NCBI GenBank assembly: GCA_016781225.1
Contig: JADDQT010000027.1
Coordinates: forward strand, 1-13,595
Length of the DNA stretch: 13,595 bases
Reading direction: 5' to 3'
DNA from: Actinomycetota bacterium
GTDB taxonomy: Bacteria > Actinomycetota > Acidimicrobiia > Acidimicrobiales > GCA-2861595
Part shown: positions 9,101 through 13,595 of the stretch, in pieces
Layout of the letters: the number at the start of each line of letters is the position of its first letter
How positions within the stretch are numbered: the stretch's first letter is position 1
Made by a program: the position numbers and the translations under genes
The notes under the pieces: model-generated
The model's input: the letters and a program-made list of their open reading frames with translations, nothing else
Database searches by the model: none
What the model was told of the DNA's origin: nothing

Positions 9101-9881
9101 GCACCTCGACGTCCTCGCCAGCCGTGCCCCGCATGTGGAGCTCGGCGAGTGTGGTGACTGCGCCGCTTGCGGGATGGACGACACGGGTGTCGTGAGCGGC
9201 GCACTTTCCCATGCTTGGCCTGGCGCCGACGATGATGAGGTTGGACGGCTGGAAGCCGGCAAGCATCTCGTCCAGCTCGGTGTAACCGCTGGGTATCCCG
9301 GTGATGGACTCGCCCCGCTCGTAGAGCGCCTCCAGACGGTCGAGCTGGTCGGCGAGGAGCTCCCGCAGAGGGCGGGTGGTGGTGGTGACCCGCCGCTGGG
9401 CGACCTCGAATACCAGGGACTCGGCTCGGTCGACGGCGGCGCTCACGTCCTCGGGCAGCTCGTAGCCGAGCTCGGCTATCTCGCCGGCCACCCCGATGAG
9501 CCGCCGCAGCAGGGCGTGCTCCTCCACGATTTGGGCGTAACGGCGGGCGTTGGAGGTGGCCGGGGTGTTGGCCTGGAGCGACACCAGGGTGGCCAGCCCG
9601 CCGATGGGCTCCAGGAGATCGGCCCGGCGCAGCTCGTCGGCGACGGTGACGGGGTCGGCCGGCTCGCCCTGGCCGTAGAGCGAGCACACCGCCTCGAACA
9701 CGTGGCCGTGAGCCGGCTTGTAGAAGTCCTCGCCGGTGCAGATCTGGACGGCTTCCACGATGGCGTCGCGGGACAACAGCATGGCGCCGAGCAGGGATTC
9801 CTCGGCTTGAAGGTCGTGCGGTGGGATGCGCCCTCGGGCGGTGGCGGCTTGGCGGCGGGCGTCGTCGAGGGAGCGGACCAT
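6144..9881 (-). CDS. dnaB: Replicative DNA helicase DnaB precursor with two inteins
   Basis: DnaB is the hexameric ATP-driven helicase that unwinds the chromosome ahead of the replisome. The ORF is 1245 residues, far above the usual ~450, because two inteins are in frame. Exteins are 1-226, 650-816 and 1186-1245, giving a 453-residue mature protein. The N-terminal domain begins with PPHDLQAEESLLGAMLLS (about 20-37). Walker A is GARPSMGK, ending at K226, and T650 completes it after splicing. Walker B is VIVDYLQLM at 750-758. The LSQLSRNLEARSDKRP motif and ADLRESG^SIEQDADVV follow, and the protein ends FANMARL. Without splicing of intein 1 the P-loop is split and ATPase activity should be lost. 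No clear Shine-Dalgarno precedes ATG 9881. The gene closes the rpsF-ssb-rpsR-rplI-dnaB order; the 173-base gap before it carries a LexA-like palindrome, suggesting its own promoter. Confidence 0.97.
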   Translation of the reverse strand: MVRSLDDARRQAATARGRIPPHDLQAEESLLGAMLLSRDAIVEAVQICTGEDFYKPAHGHVFEAVCSLYGQGEPADPVTVADELRRADLLEPIGGLATLVSLQANTPATSNARRYAQIVEEHALLRRLIGVAGEIAELGYELPEDVSAAVDRAESLVFEVAQRRVTTTTRPLRELLADQLDRLEALYERGESITGIPSGYTELDEMLAGFQPSNLIIVGARPSMGKCAAHDTRVVHPASGAVTTLAELHMRGTAGEDVEVLSLGADQRLRISRPSTFVDDGVKPVYRVRTRLGREVRVTLSHPFLTPTGWRPLADIAVGTRIAVPRALPVEGSDPLPEAEIVLLAYLLGDGGLTGSSPRLTTTSPAVLADATRCAAALGVSVVLDRAVDRAPTYRLVTPRGQPNPLTQVLCGHRVMGKSAHQKSVPEAVFRLPRKQLGLFLSRLFATDGSAWWTDSGRGYGRISYSSVSSRLIHDVQHLLLRFGLNARIRRRLVLYRGERRPAFELQIMGAEEICRFAEEIGIFAKESALDRLVAEVCHKAKGYTRDSLPVEIREQVLAAKGQRSWSSISSAAGKPVSHNWHAGARSPRRETVSVLAGVLGDEALDEWSSSDIYWDTVVSIGYDGDEQVYDLTVPGDHNFVAADIFLHNTALALGIAAHAAMDAQVPVLLFSLEMSHLEITQRLLCSEARVDAQRMRTGKLHESDWSKVAHAMGRLGEAPVFIDDNPNITVMDIRAKARRQKAREGLGLVIVDYLQLMSSRARVENRQLEVSEISRNLKILARELEVPVIALSQLSRNLEARSDKRPVLADLRESGCMPAATRLTRADTGEEVTLGELVLSQEQPLVWSLDDRWRLTPQRLTRTFPSGVRPVFRLRLLSGYEVDATANHPFRTVKGWTRLDQLEVGDFLAVPRRLPAPLEERRWDEDEIVLLAHLLGDGSMGPGVKYATSDPANKAAVEEAALRRFGIEVSGSKVKNTWQLWLPSPYRLTHGRHHPVRNWLEPLGLWGARAHDKFVPEELFGNGEDQVRLFLRHLWATDGSITLTGNGRGNYVTIYYSSTSHRLSIDVRRLLLRLGIRSRLSRGRKVGYRDGWNVRVEGAHNLTRFLNLVDCHGQRGECVPEALRILEGIRQNPNVGDRELTHLATSDVFWDEIVEVVALGPMPTLDATVEGTHNFIADGVIAHNSIEQDADVVMFIYRDEVYNPESADRGTAEVLVAKHRNGPTGKTELAFLGQYTRFANMARL
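6327..7433 (-). other. Intein 2 of DnaB (369 aa, LAGLIDADG endonuclease)
   Basis: Occupies precursor residues 817-1185, between RESG and SIEQD, the same site as the well-known Synechocystis DnaB intein. Splicing residues are all present: Cys1, block B TANH (T70, H73), block F EGTHNF (H358), and the C-terminal H368-N369 followed by Ser+1. The endonuclease domain has both LAGLIDADG motifs, VLLAHLLGDG at 114-123 and LFLRHLWATDG at 214-224, with acidic residues D122 and D223 intact. It therefore looks able to splice and probably to home. It is homologous to intein 1: GRG-YSS-S-RL-DV-LLLR-G patterns and TSDVFWDEIV match, but it lacks about 54 residues that intein 1 has before that last motif. Confidence 0.95.
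7935..9203 (-). other. Intein 1 of DnaB (423 aa, P-loop site, LAGLIDADG endonuclease)
   Basis: Occupies precursor residues 227-649 and interrupts Walker A between K226 and T650. Splicing residues are Cys1, block B TLSH (T73, H76), block F PGDHNFVA, and the C-terminal H422-N423 followed by Thr+1. Both LAGLIDADG motifs are present, VLLAYLLGDG at 116-125 and LFLSRLFATDG at 213-223, with D124 and D222 intact. Residues about 336-382 (SWSSISSAAGKPVSHNW, then SPRRETVSVLAGVLGD) read like a helix-turn-helix DNA-binding segment that intein 2 lacks. Inteins at this P-loop position occur in mycobacterial DnaB, where stress-sensitive splicing has been reported; whether this one is conditional is inference. 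Confidence 0.95.
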
Positions 9882-9974
9882 TGCTAATCAGCCAGCCAAG
9901 TGCCGAAGGCCTGTTGATCGCTAGGGGCGTTTGCTGGGGAATACCCCGTGGACCGCCGTGCCTCTCGTCCACAG

Positions 9975-9990
9975 GCGAACATGAGTTCGC
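9975..9990. promoter_or_regulatory. LexA/SOS-box-like palindrome upstream of dnaB
   Basis: GCGAAC-ATGA-GTTCGC is a perfect 6-4-6 palindrome. It contains CGAAC-N4-GTTCG, the form of the LexA box in actinobacteria and Firmicutes. It sits 94-109 bases before ATG 9881, in the gap between rplI and dnaB. A TAGGCT reading on the minus strand directly abuts it and could be a -10 element, though no good -35 is seen. The inner four bases do not match the strict B. subtilis spacer preference, so binding is a prediction. The rest of the gap 9882-10054 shows no gene. Confidence 0.45.
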
Positions 9991-10054
9991 AGCCTACTCA
10001 GACGCTGTGACACCCCTCGCCGACCGGAGGACGGCCGCACGCCCCCCTCCAAAG

Positions 10055-10501
10055 TCAGCCCTTCACTACCTCCACGTTGAGCACGAACTCCACGCCGCCG
10101 GCGAGCTTGACCCCGACCTCGTGTGCTCCGAGCGATCGGATGGGCTCCTCGATCTGCAGTGACCGCCTGTCCAGCACCGTCTCGCTCTGGTCCGCGACCG
10201 CCTCGGCGATGTCGGACGGGGACACGGAGCCGAACAGCCGGCCCTCCGGGCCGGCCTTGGCCGGGATCCGGATGACCATTGGCACCAGCTTGCGGGCCAC
10301 GCTCTCGGACTGCTCGCGCTCCCTGGCTTCTCTGGCCGCCGCCGAGCGCCGCATGACGGCGGCCTGGGCCTGCACCCCGGCCGTGGCCGGGATGGCACGT
10401 CCCTTGGGAATCAGGTAGTTGCGGGCAAAGCCGTCGGCCACCTGGAGCATGTCGCCCTTCTTGCCCACGCCATCTACGTCGGCCCTGAGCACGACGTTCA
10501 T
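10055..10501 (-). CDS. rplI: 50S ribosomal protein L9
   Basis: L9 binds 23S rRNA at the base of the L1 stalk and helps keep reading frame and subunit spacing. The 148-residue length is normal. The N-terminal rRNA-binding domain is clear: VGKKGDMLQVADGFARNYL at about 12-30, then IPKGRAI. A charged linking helix (about 45-75, rich in R and E) leads to the C-terminal domain (about 77-148) with EGRLFGSVS and VGVKL. ATG 10501 lies 28 bases after the rpsR stop; the ribosome site is weak (GGACGG). Its place between rpsR and dnaB is the usual one. Confidence 0.97.
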   Translation of the reverse strand: MNVVLRADVDGVGKKGDMLQVADGFARNYLIPKGRAIPATAGVQAQAAVMRRSAAAREAREREQSESVARKLVPMVIRIPAKAGPEGRLFGSVSPSDIAEAVADQSETVLDRRSLQIEEPIRSLGAHEVGVKLAGGVEFVLNVEVVKG

Positions 10502-10529
10502 CGGCCGCGCCGTCCAATAGCGGCGACGG

Positions 10530-11024
10530 TCACGAGACCGGCTCGGTTAGGTCGCTCGGATCCGGCACCTCGAGGTCCGACGCTCCCAGGTCCTCGAGGT
10601 CCCCGGGCTCTCCGCCGAGGCCTGCCTCGGAGGCCCCCGCCGGTGCACCGGGGTCGGAGGACTCCGCCGACGGACGAGGGGGACCGGGGCGCCCGCCCCG
10701 GTCCGACGGCCCACCGACGCGCAGCGACCGCCCCCCGGCCCGTTCCACGACCGTTCGCTGCAGGTACGGCAGGAGGGCCAGCTCGCGTGCGGTCTTGATG
10801 GCGATGGCCACGTCTCGATGGTGCTGGGTGCAGTTGCCGGTGACCCGCCGGGCCTTGATCTTGCCCCGGTCCGACTGGAACCGGCGCAGAATGTTGACGT
10901 CCTTGTAGTCCACCCACAGGCGCTCGGTGCAGTAGACGCAGACCTTCTTCCTGCCGCCTCGGCGACCGACCTCCTTGGTCCTCGGAGCGCGCTTGTTGCT
11001 GTTCCGGTCGTTGCCGCGGGGCAC
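10530..11024 (-). CDS. rpsR: 30S ribosomal protein S18 with long acidic C-terminal tail
   Basis: S18 pairs with S6 on the central domain of 16S rRNA. GTG 11024 overlaps the ssb stop by one base (TAGTG), with GAGGAG inside the ssb 3' end as ribosome site, so the gene is coupled to ssb. The S18 core is residues about 20-93: CVYC (C29, C32), VDYKDVNILRRF, RGKIKARRVTGNC (C65) TQHHRDVA and ELALLPYL. The Cys set is that of the zinc-type S18, as opposed to the Cys-less paralogue that actinobacteria can make in zinc starvation. Length is 164 residues, about twice the usual 75-90. The extra 94-164 are low complexity, rich in G, P, S, D and E (PGDLEDLGASDLEVPDPSD), and predicted disordered. Reading frame continues cleanly from the core, with no frameshift needed. 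Confidence 0.93.
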   Translation of the reverse strand: MPRGNDRNSNKRAPRTKEVGRRGGRKKVCVYCTERLWVDYKDVNILRRFQSDRGKIKARRVTGNCTQHHRDVAIAIKTARELALLPYLQRTVVERAGGRSLRVGGPSDRGGRPGPPRPSAESSDPGAPAGASEAGLGGEPGDLEDLGASDLEVPDPSDLTEPVS

Positions 11025-11494
11025 TAGAAGGGCTCCTCGTCGTAGCCGCCACCAGCCGGTTCCCGAACGGGGACGTTGCGGGGCCCGTCGTCCCTCGGTG
11101 GGCGATTGGAGCCACCCTCGCCCGGGGCGCGACGCTCGTTCTTCGTCACCGTAGCGGTGGCCCAGCGCAGGCTCGGGCCAATGTCGTCGGCGACGACTTC
11201 GATCTTGGAGCGCTTCTCGCCCTCCTGGTTCTCCCAGGACCGCTGCTCGAGGCGGCCGGTGACCACGACCCTCGAACCCCGTGCCAGCGACTCGCTCACG
11301 TTCTCGGCCATCTCCCGCCAGCACACGACGTCGAAGAACGACGTGGCCTCCTGCCACTCGCCTGACTGGCGGTCCTGCCAGCGCCGGTTCACCGCCAACC
11401 CGAAGCTGGCCGTGGCCTGCCCGCTGGGGGTGAACCGCAGTTCCGGATCCCGGGTGATGTTGCCTACCAGGGAGACACTGTTGCCATTGCTCAT
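11024..11494 (-). CDS. ssb: Single-stranded DNA-binding protein
   Basis: SSB coats single-stranded DNA in replication, repair and recombination and recruits partners through its C-terminal tip. The 156-residue protein has the OB fold at about 4-112: VSLVGNITRDPELRFTPSG, FFDVVCWREMAENV, LARGSRVVVTGRLEQRSW and VVADDIGPSLRWA. A flexible G/P/R-rich linker leads to the tip YDEEPF, a good match to the partner-binding DDDIPF-type end. ATG 11494 overlaps the rpsF stop as ATGA, so translation is coupled. Confidence 0.97.
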   Translation of the reverse strand: MSNGNSVSLVGNITRDPELRFTPSGQATASFGLAVNRRWQDRQSGEWQEATSFFDVVCWREMAENVSESLARGSRVVVTGRLEQRSWENQEGEKRSKIEVVADDIGPSLRWATATVTKNERRAPGEGGSNRPPRDDGPRNVPVREPAGGGYDEEPF

Positions 11495-11880
11495 CTCAAC
11501 TCTCTTTCACGCGTGTTCGCCACGACCGGCTGCGGAACCTCCGAAGCCCCGGCCGCCCCCACCGAGCTCCGCCGGGCGGCCTTGGCCGCGGCCTCGGGCG
11601 GGATACGAATGACCTTGTGGCGCATGACCTCGTCGGCGAGGGAGAGCATCCGGTCCAGCTCGGTGACGACCGCGGGCTCTGCCGTGGCCTCGATGAGCAC
11701 GTAGTACCCCTCGGAGCGGTGGTCGATCTCGTAGGCCAGACGGCGCCGGCCCCAGTGATCGACCCGGTCCGCGGACCCGCCATCCTTGGAGATGAGATCG
11801 GTTGCCCGGTCGACGACGGCCTGGATGGCGTCCTCTTCCAAGCTGGCGTCGAGTATGAACATGACCTCGTAGGGCCGCAT
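11491..11880 (-). CDS. rpsF: 30S ribosomal protein S6
   Basis: S6 forms a heterodimer with S18 on the 30S platform. The 129-residue protein opens with MRPYEVMFILDASLEEDAI, and has KDGGSADRVDHWGRRRLAYEI and GYYVLIEA, all standard S6 strands and helices. LADEVMRHKVIRI closes the core at about 94. Residues about 95-129 are an alanine-rich then polar tail, common in actinobacterial S6. AGGGAGG at 11893-11899 is the ribosome site, twelve bases from ATG 11880, which is rather far. First gene of the coupled rpsF-ssb-rpsR set. Confidence 0.96.
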   Translation of the reverse strand: MRPYEVMFILDASLEEDAIQAVVDRATDLISKDGGSADRVDHWGRRRLAYEIDHRSEGYYVLIEATAEPAVVTELDRMLSLADEVMRHKVIRIPPEAAAKAARRSSVGAAGASEVPQPVVANTRERELR

Positions 11881-11924
11881 GAGCGTGGGATACCTCCCTG
11901 TGGACCCGGTCCCTCACGACCGGG
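11881..11924 (-). promoter_or_regulatory. rpsF leader hairpins, possible S6:S18 autoregulatory site
   Basis: Two stems lie directly before ATG 11880. CCCGGTC and GACCGGG (11918-11924 and 11905-11911) form a perfect seven-pair stem with a six-base loop. Closer to the start, GGGA-N4-TCCC (11898-11887) would pair over part of the Shine-Dalgarno. Many bacteria have an rpsF leader that binds the S6:S18 dimer through a CCG-containing bulge resembling 16S rRNA. CCG is present here but I cannot confirm the bulge. The rest of the gap (11925-12036) has a TAGCAT that could be a -10, without a clear -35. Confidence 0.35.
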
Positions 11925-12036
11925 GCCCCGACGGACGGGGCAGGGCTTAGGGAACGACTCGACCATGCTAGCCAAGAGGAACGGCGACGACCCATGCCTC
12001 GCAGTATGGCCAGAGGGTGTGACAGCCGGGTGCGGC

Positions 12037-12609
12037 TCAGGCGTCCTTGCAGGCGCCGCCGACCTCGATGGTGGACCCCGGGCCCACCCCCAGGCGCCCG
12101 AGGCCCCCGCTCAAGACCTCCAGAGCGAAGCGGTAAGGCCCCGCCGGGTCATAGGTGGGGCAGTTCTGATCTGGGCAGGTGGCCATGTCGGCCGAGTCCA
12201 CGAACCGTCCGGAGGCGTCGAACCACGCCACCGTGAGCGGCACGGGCACGTCGCGCATGTAGAAGCCCAGACTGTTGTCCTCGGAGAAGCGGAAGACCAT
12301 CCCGTCGTAGCCGGCGAGGTCCCGCCGGCCCATGAGGCCGCGTTGCACCTGCGCCGGGGTCTCGGCCAGCAGGGCGCAGTACGGGCCGGCGCTCTGGGCC
12401 GTTCCCGGCGCGGGCCGGACGTCGAACGCCACCTCCGTGAAGCCGGGGACACGTGACTGCCTCCCCTCCAGGCGGGGGTCGGGCGGGCGGTTGGCGCCGG
12501 TGGCGACGCACGCCGCAAGGCCTCCGACCATGAGCGCGACCACCGCCCAGTGCAGGAGCCGGACGCCCCACCTGGTCTCGAGGACCCTGGTAACGGCGGC
12601 GAGAGCCAC
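12037..12609 (-). CDS. DUF192-family lipoprotein
   Basis: A 190-residue protein from GTG 12609. The N-terminus has positive residues, a hydrophobic run (WAVVALMVGGL) and a lipobox LAAC with the lipidated Cys at 34, so it should be anchored on the outer face of the membrane. The DUF192 domain covers about 78-187: VQRGLMGRRDL, GMVFRFSEDNSLGFYMRDVPVPLTVAWFD, an acidic-Cys turn, YRFALEV and LGVGPGSTIEV. The biochemical role of DUF192 is not established. GTG begins one base after the panB stop (TGACGTG), so it is probably coupled to panB; a functional link is not implied. Confidence 0.88.
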   Translation of the reverse strand: MALAAVTRVLETRWGVRLLHWAVVALMVGGLAACVATGANRPPDPRLEGRQSRVPGFTEVAFDVRPAPGTAQSAGPYCALLAETPAQVQRGLMGRRDLAGYDGMVFRFSEDNSLGFYMRDVPVPLTVAWFDASGRFVDSADMATCPDQNCPTYDPAGPYRFALEVLSGGLGRLGVGPGSTIEVGGACKDA

Positions 12610-12610
12610 G

Positions 12611-13534
12611 TCAGCCGGCGCGGCGGTCGCCGGTGCCGCCTCGGGGCCTCGTCAGCGGCGTGGCCTCACTCGGCGGATGGGAGGCCGAGCCCGAGGCGTC
12701 GCCCAGCAGGTGATAGGTCTCGTCGTCGGACGGGAAGCGCCGGCTACGAACGTCGGCGGCATAGGCGGCCACCGCGGCCACGGCGTCGGCCTCCAGGTGG
12801 GCGTAGCGGCGCACGAACCTGGGAGCGGCGCCCTCGTCCATGCCGAGCAGGTCGTGCAGGACCAGCACCTGGCCGTCGCACGCGGGGCCGGCACCGATGC
12901 CGATGGTGGGCACGGCCACCGACTCGGTGACGGCGCGAGCCACCGAGTCGGGAACGCTCTCCACCACGATGGCGAAGCAGCCGGCGGCGGCCAGGGCCAC
13001 AGCGTCGGTCACGACCGCCTCGGCGGCTTCGGGCTCACGGGCCTGCACGCGGTAACCGCCCGTGACGTGCACTGACTGCGGCGTCAGGCCCACATGGCCC
13101 ATCACGGGTATCTCCGCGTCCACCAGGGCGGACACCATCGGAAGCCGCTTGCGGCCTCCCTCCAGCTTCACCGCCCGAGCTCCGGCCCGGAGCAGGCGAC
13201 CGGCATTGCGCACGGTCTCCTGGGGGCTCAGGTGATAGCTGAGCCATGGCAGGTCGGCGATCACCAGCGCCCGAGTCTCCGCCCTGCCTACGGCGGCCGT
13301 GTGGTGGACCATGTCCTCGATGGTCACGTGAAGGGTGTCGTCGTAGCCGAGCACCACCATGGCCACCGAATCCCCCACGAGGATGAGGTCGACCCCGGCG
13401 CTGTCGGCGATGCGAGCGGTCGGCGTGTCGTACGCGGTGACCATCACCAAGGGCTCGACCCCGATCCCCTCCCGCCCGACGCCCGACGGCACCTTGCGCG
13501 CTCGAACCGCGGGCACGGTCATGGCCTGGCTCAT
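12611..13534 (-). CDS. panB: 3-methyl-2-oxobutanoate hydroxymethyltransferase
   Basis: PanB adds a hydroxymethyl group from 5,10-methylenetetrahydrofolate to alpha-ketoisovalerate, giving ketopantoate, the first committed step to pantothenate and coenzyme A. The 307-residue protein shows MVTAYDTPTARIAD, LVGDSVAMVVLGYDDTL, ADLPWLSY, AVKLEGG, MGHVGLTPQSVHVTGGYRVQ, AIVVESVP and TIGIGAGP. Metal ligands are D55, D94 and E125 and the catalytic base is E192; spacing matches E. coli D45, D84, E114 and E181 to within one residue. The last ~30 residues after HLLGDA are an extra low-complexity tail. ATG 13534 is chosen because GAGGAAGG at 13542-13549 lies seven bases before it. Confidence 0.97.
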   Translation of the reverse strand: MSQAMTVPAVRARKVPSGVGREGIGVEPLVMVTAYDTPTARIADSAGVDLILVGDSVAMVVLGYDDTLHVTIEDMVHHTAAVGRAETRALVIADLPWLSYHLSPQETVRNAGRLLRAGARAVKLEGGRKRLPMVSALVDAEIPVMGHVGLTPQSVHVTGGYRVQAREPEAAEAVVTDAVALAAAGCFAIVVESVPDSVARAVTESVAVPTIGIGAGPACDGQVLVLHDLLGMDEGAAPRFVRRYAHLEADAVAAVAAYAADVRSRRFPSDDETYHLLGDASGSASHPPSEATPLTRPRGGTGDRRAG

Positions 13535-13541
13535 GTGAATG

Positions 13542-13549
13542 CCTTCCTC
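13542..13549 (-). promoter_or_regulatory. Ribosome binding site of panB
   Basis: On the minus strand GAGGAAGG lies seven bases before ATG 13534. The remaining bases to the right edge (13550-13595) hold no complete gene; one frame stays open into panB but the strong ribosome site argues against a longer PanB. Confidence 0.6.
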
Positions 13550-13595
13550 GCGTCCGGCGCCCGACGGCTGCCGGCGGTCGACCCAGTCTGAGGGA

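Noticed and set aside
8193..9887. 564-codon open frame on the plus strand across dnaB
   Set aside because: It lies antisense to the dnaB frame and intein 1, has no recognisable domain, and long antisense frames are expected in high-GC coding DNA.
10530..11357. 275-codon reading of S18 that starts inside ssb
   Set aside because: The part before 11024 is an out-of-frame reading of ssb. GTG 11024 with GAGGAG upstream and the TAGTG overlap is the natural S18 start.
12024..12037. AGCCG-N4-CGGCT hairpin at the end of the DUF192 gene as a terminator
   Set aside because: Only five pairs, it overlaps the stop codon, and no T run follows on the minus strand.

Overview
The window is GC-rich, densely packed bacterial chromosome. 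Gene content (rpsF-ssb-rpsR-rplI-dnaB in order, a Cys-type S18, GTG starts, GGDEF/EAL sensors) points to a high-GC actinobacterium. An Acidimicrobiia-like lineage is a guess from protein style only; no rRNA or tRNA is present to settle it.

Left part (1-5868) is accessory/signalling. It starts inside a FAD-dependent oxidoreductase that carries one frameshift. Next comes an intact PAS-PAS-GGDEF-EAL cyclic-di-GMP protein on the + strand (1133-3205). A second, membrane-anchored PAS-PAS-GGDEF-EAL protein lies on the - strand (5642-3163), tail-to-tail with the first and overlapping it by 43 bp. This second gene is broken in the given sequence by seven inferred single-base deletions; restoring them gives exactly one 828-aa frame. 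A 68-aa two-helix membrane protein lies just upstream of it.

The stretch 5869-6143 has no gene but holds an 18-bp inverted repeat, a small GC-rich hairpin and three CTC(n)AACC repeats.

Right part (6144-13595, all - strand) is housekeeping: panB and a DUF192 lipoprotein, then rpsF, ssb, rpsR, rplI and dnaB. rpsF/ssb (ATGA) and ssb/rpsR (TAGTG) overlap, so these are translationally coupled. The most striking item is dnaB: one 1245-aa ORF containing two complete LAGLIDADG-bearing inteins. One (423 aa) splits the Walker A P-loop and one (369 aa) sits in the conserved RESG^SIEQD site; splicing would leave a normal 453-aa helicase. A perfect LexA/SOS-box-like palindrome lies about 95 bp upstream of dnaB. 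rpsR also carries an unusual ~70-residue acidic tail.

I see no CRISPR array, tRNA, rRNA, IS element or phage gene. The best candidate for something new is the doubly intein-gated replicative helicase with a possible DNA-damage operator, followed by the unexplained inverted-repeat element downstream of it.
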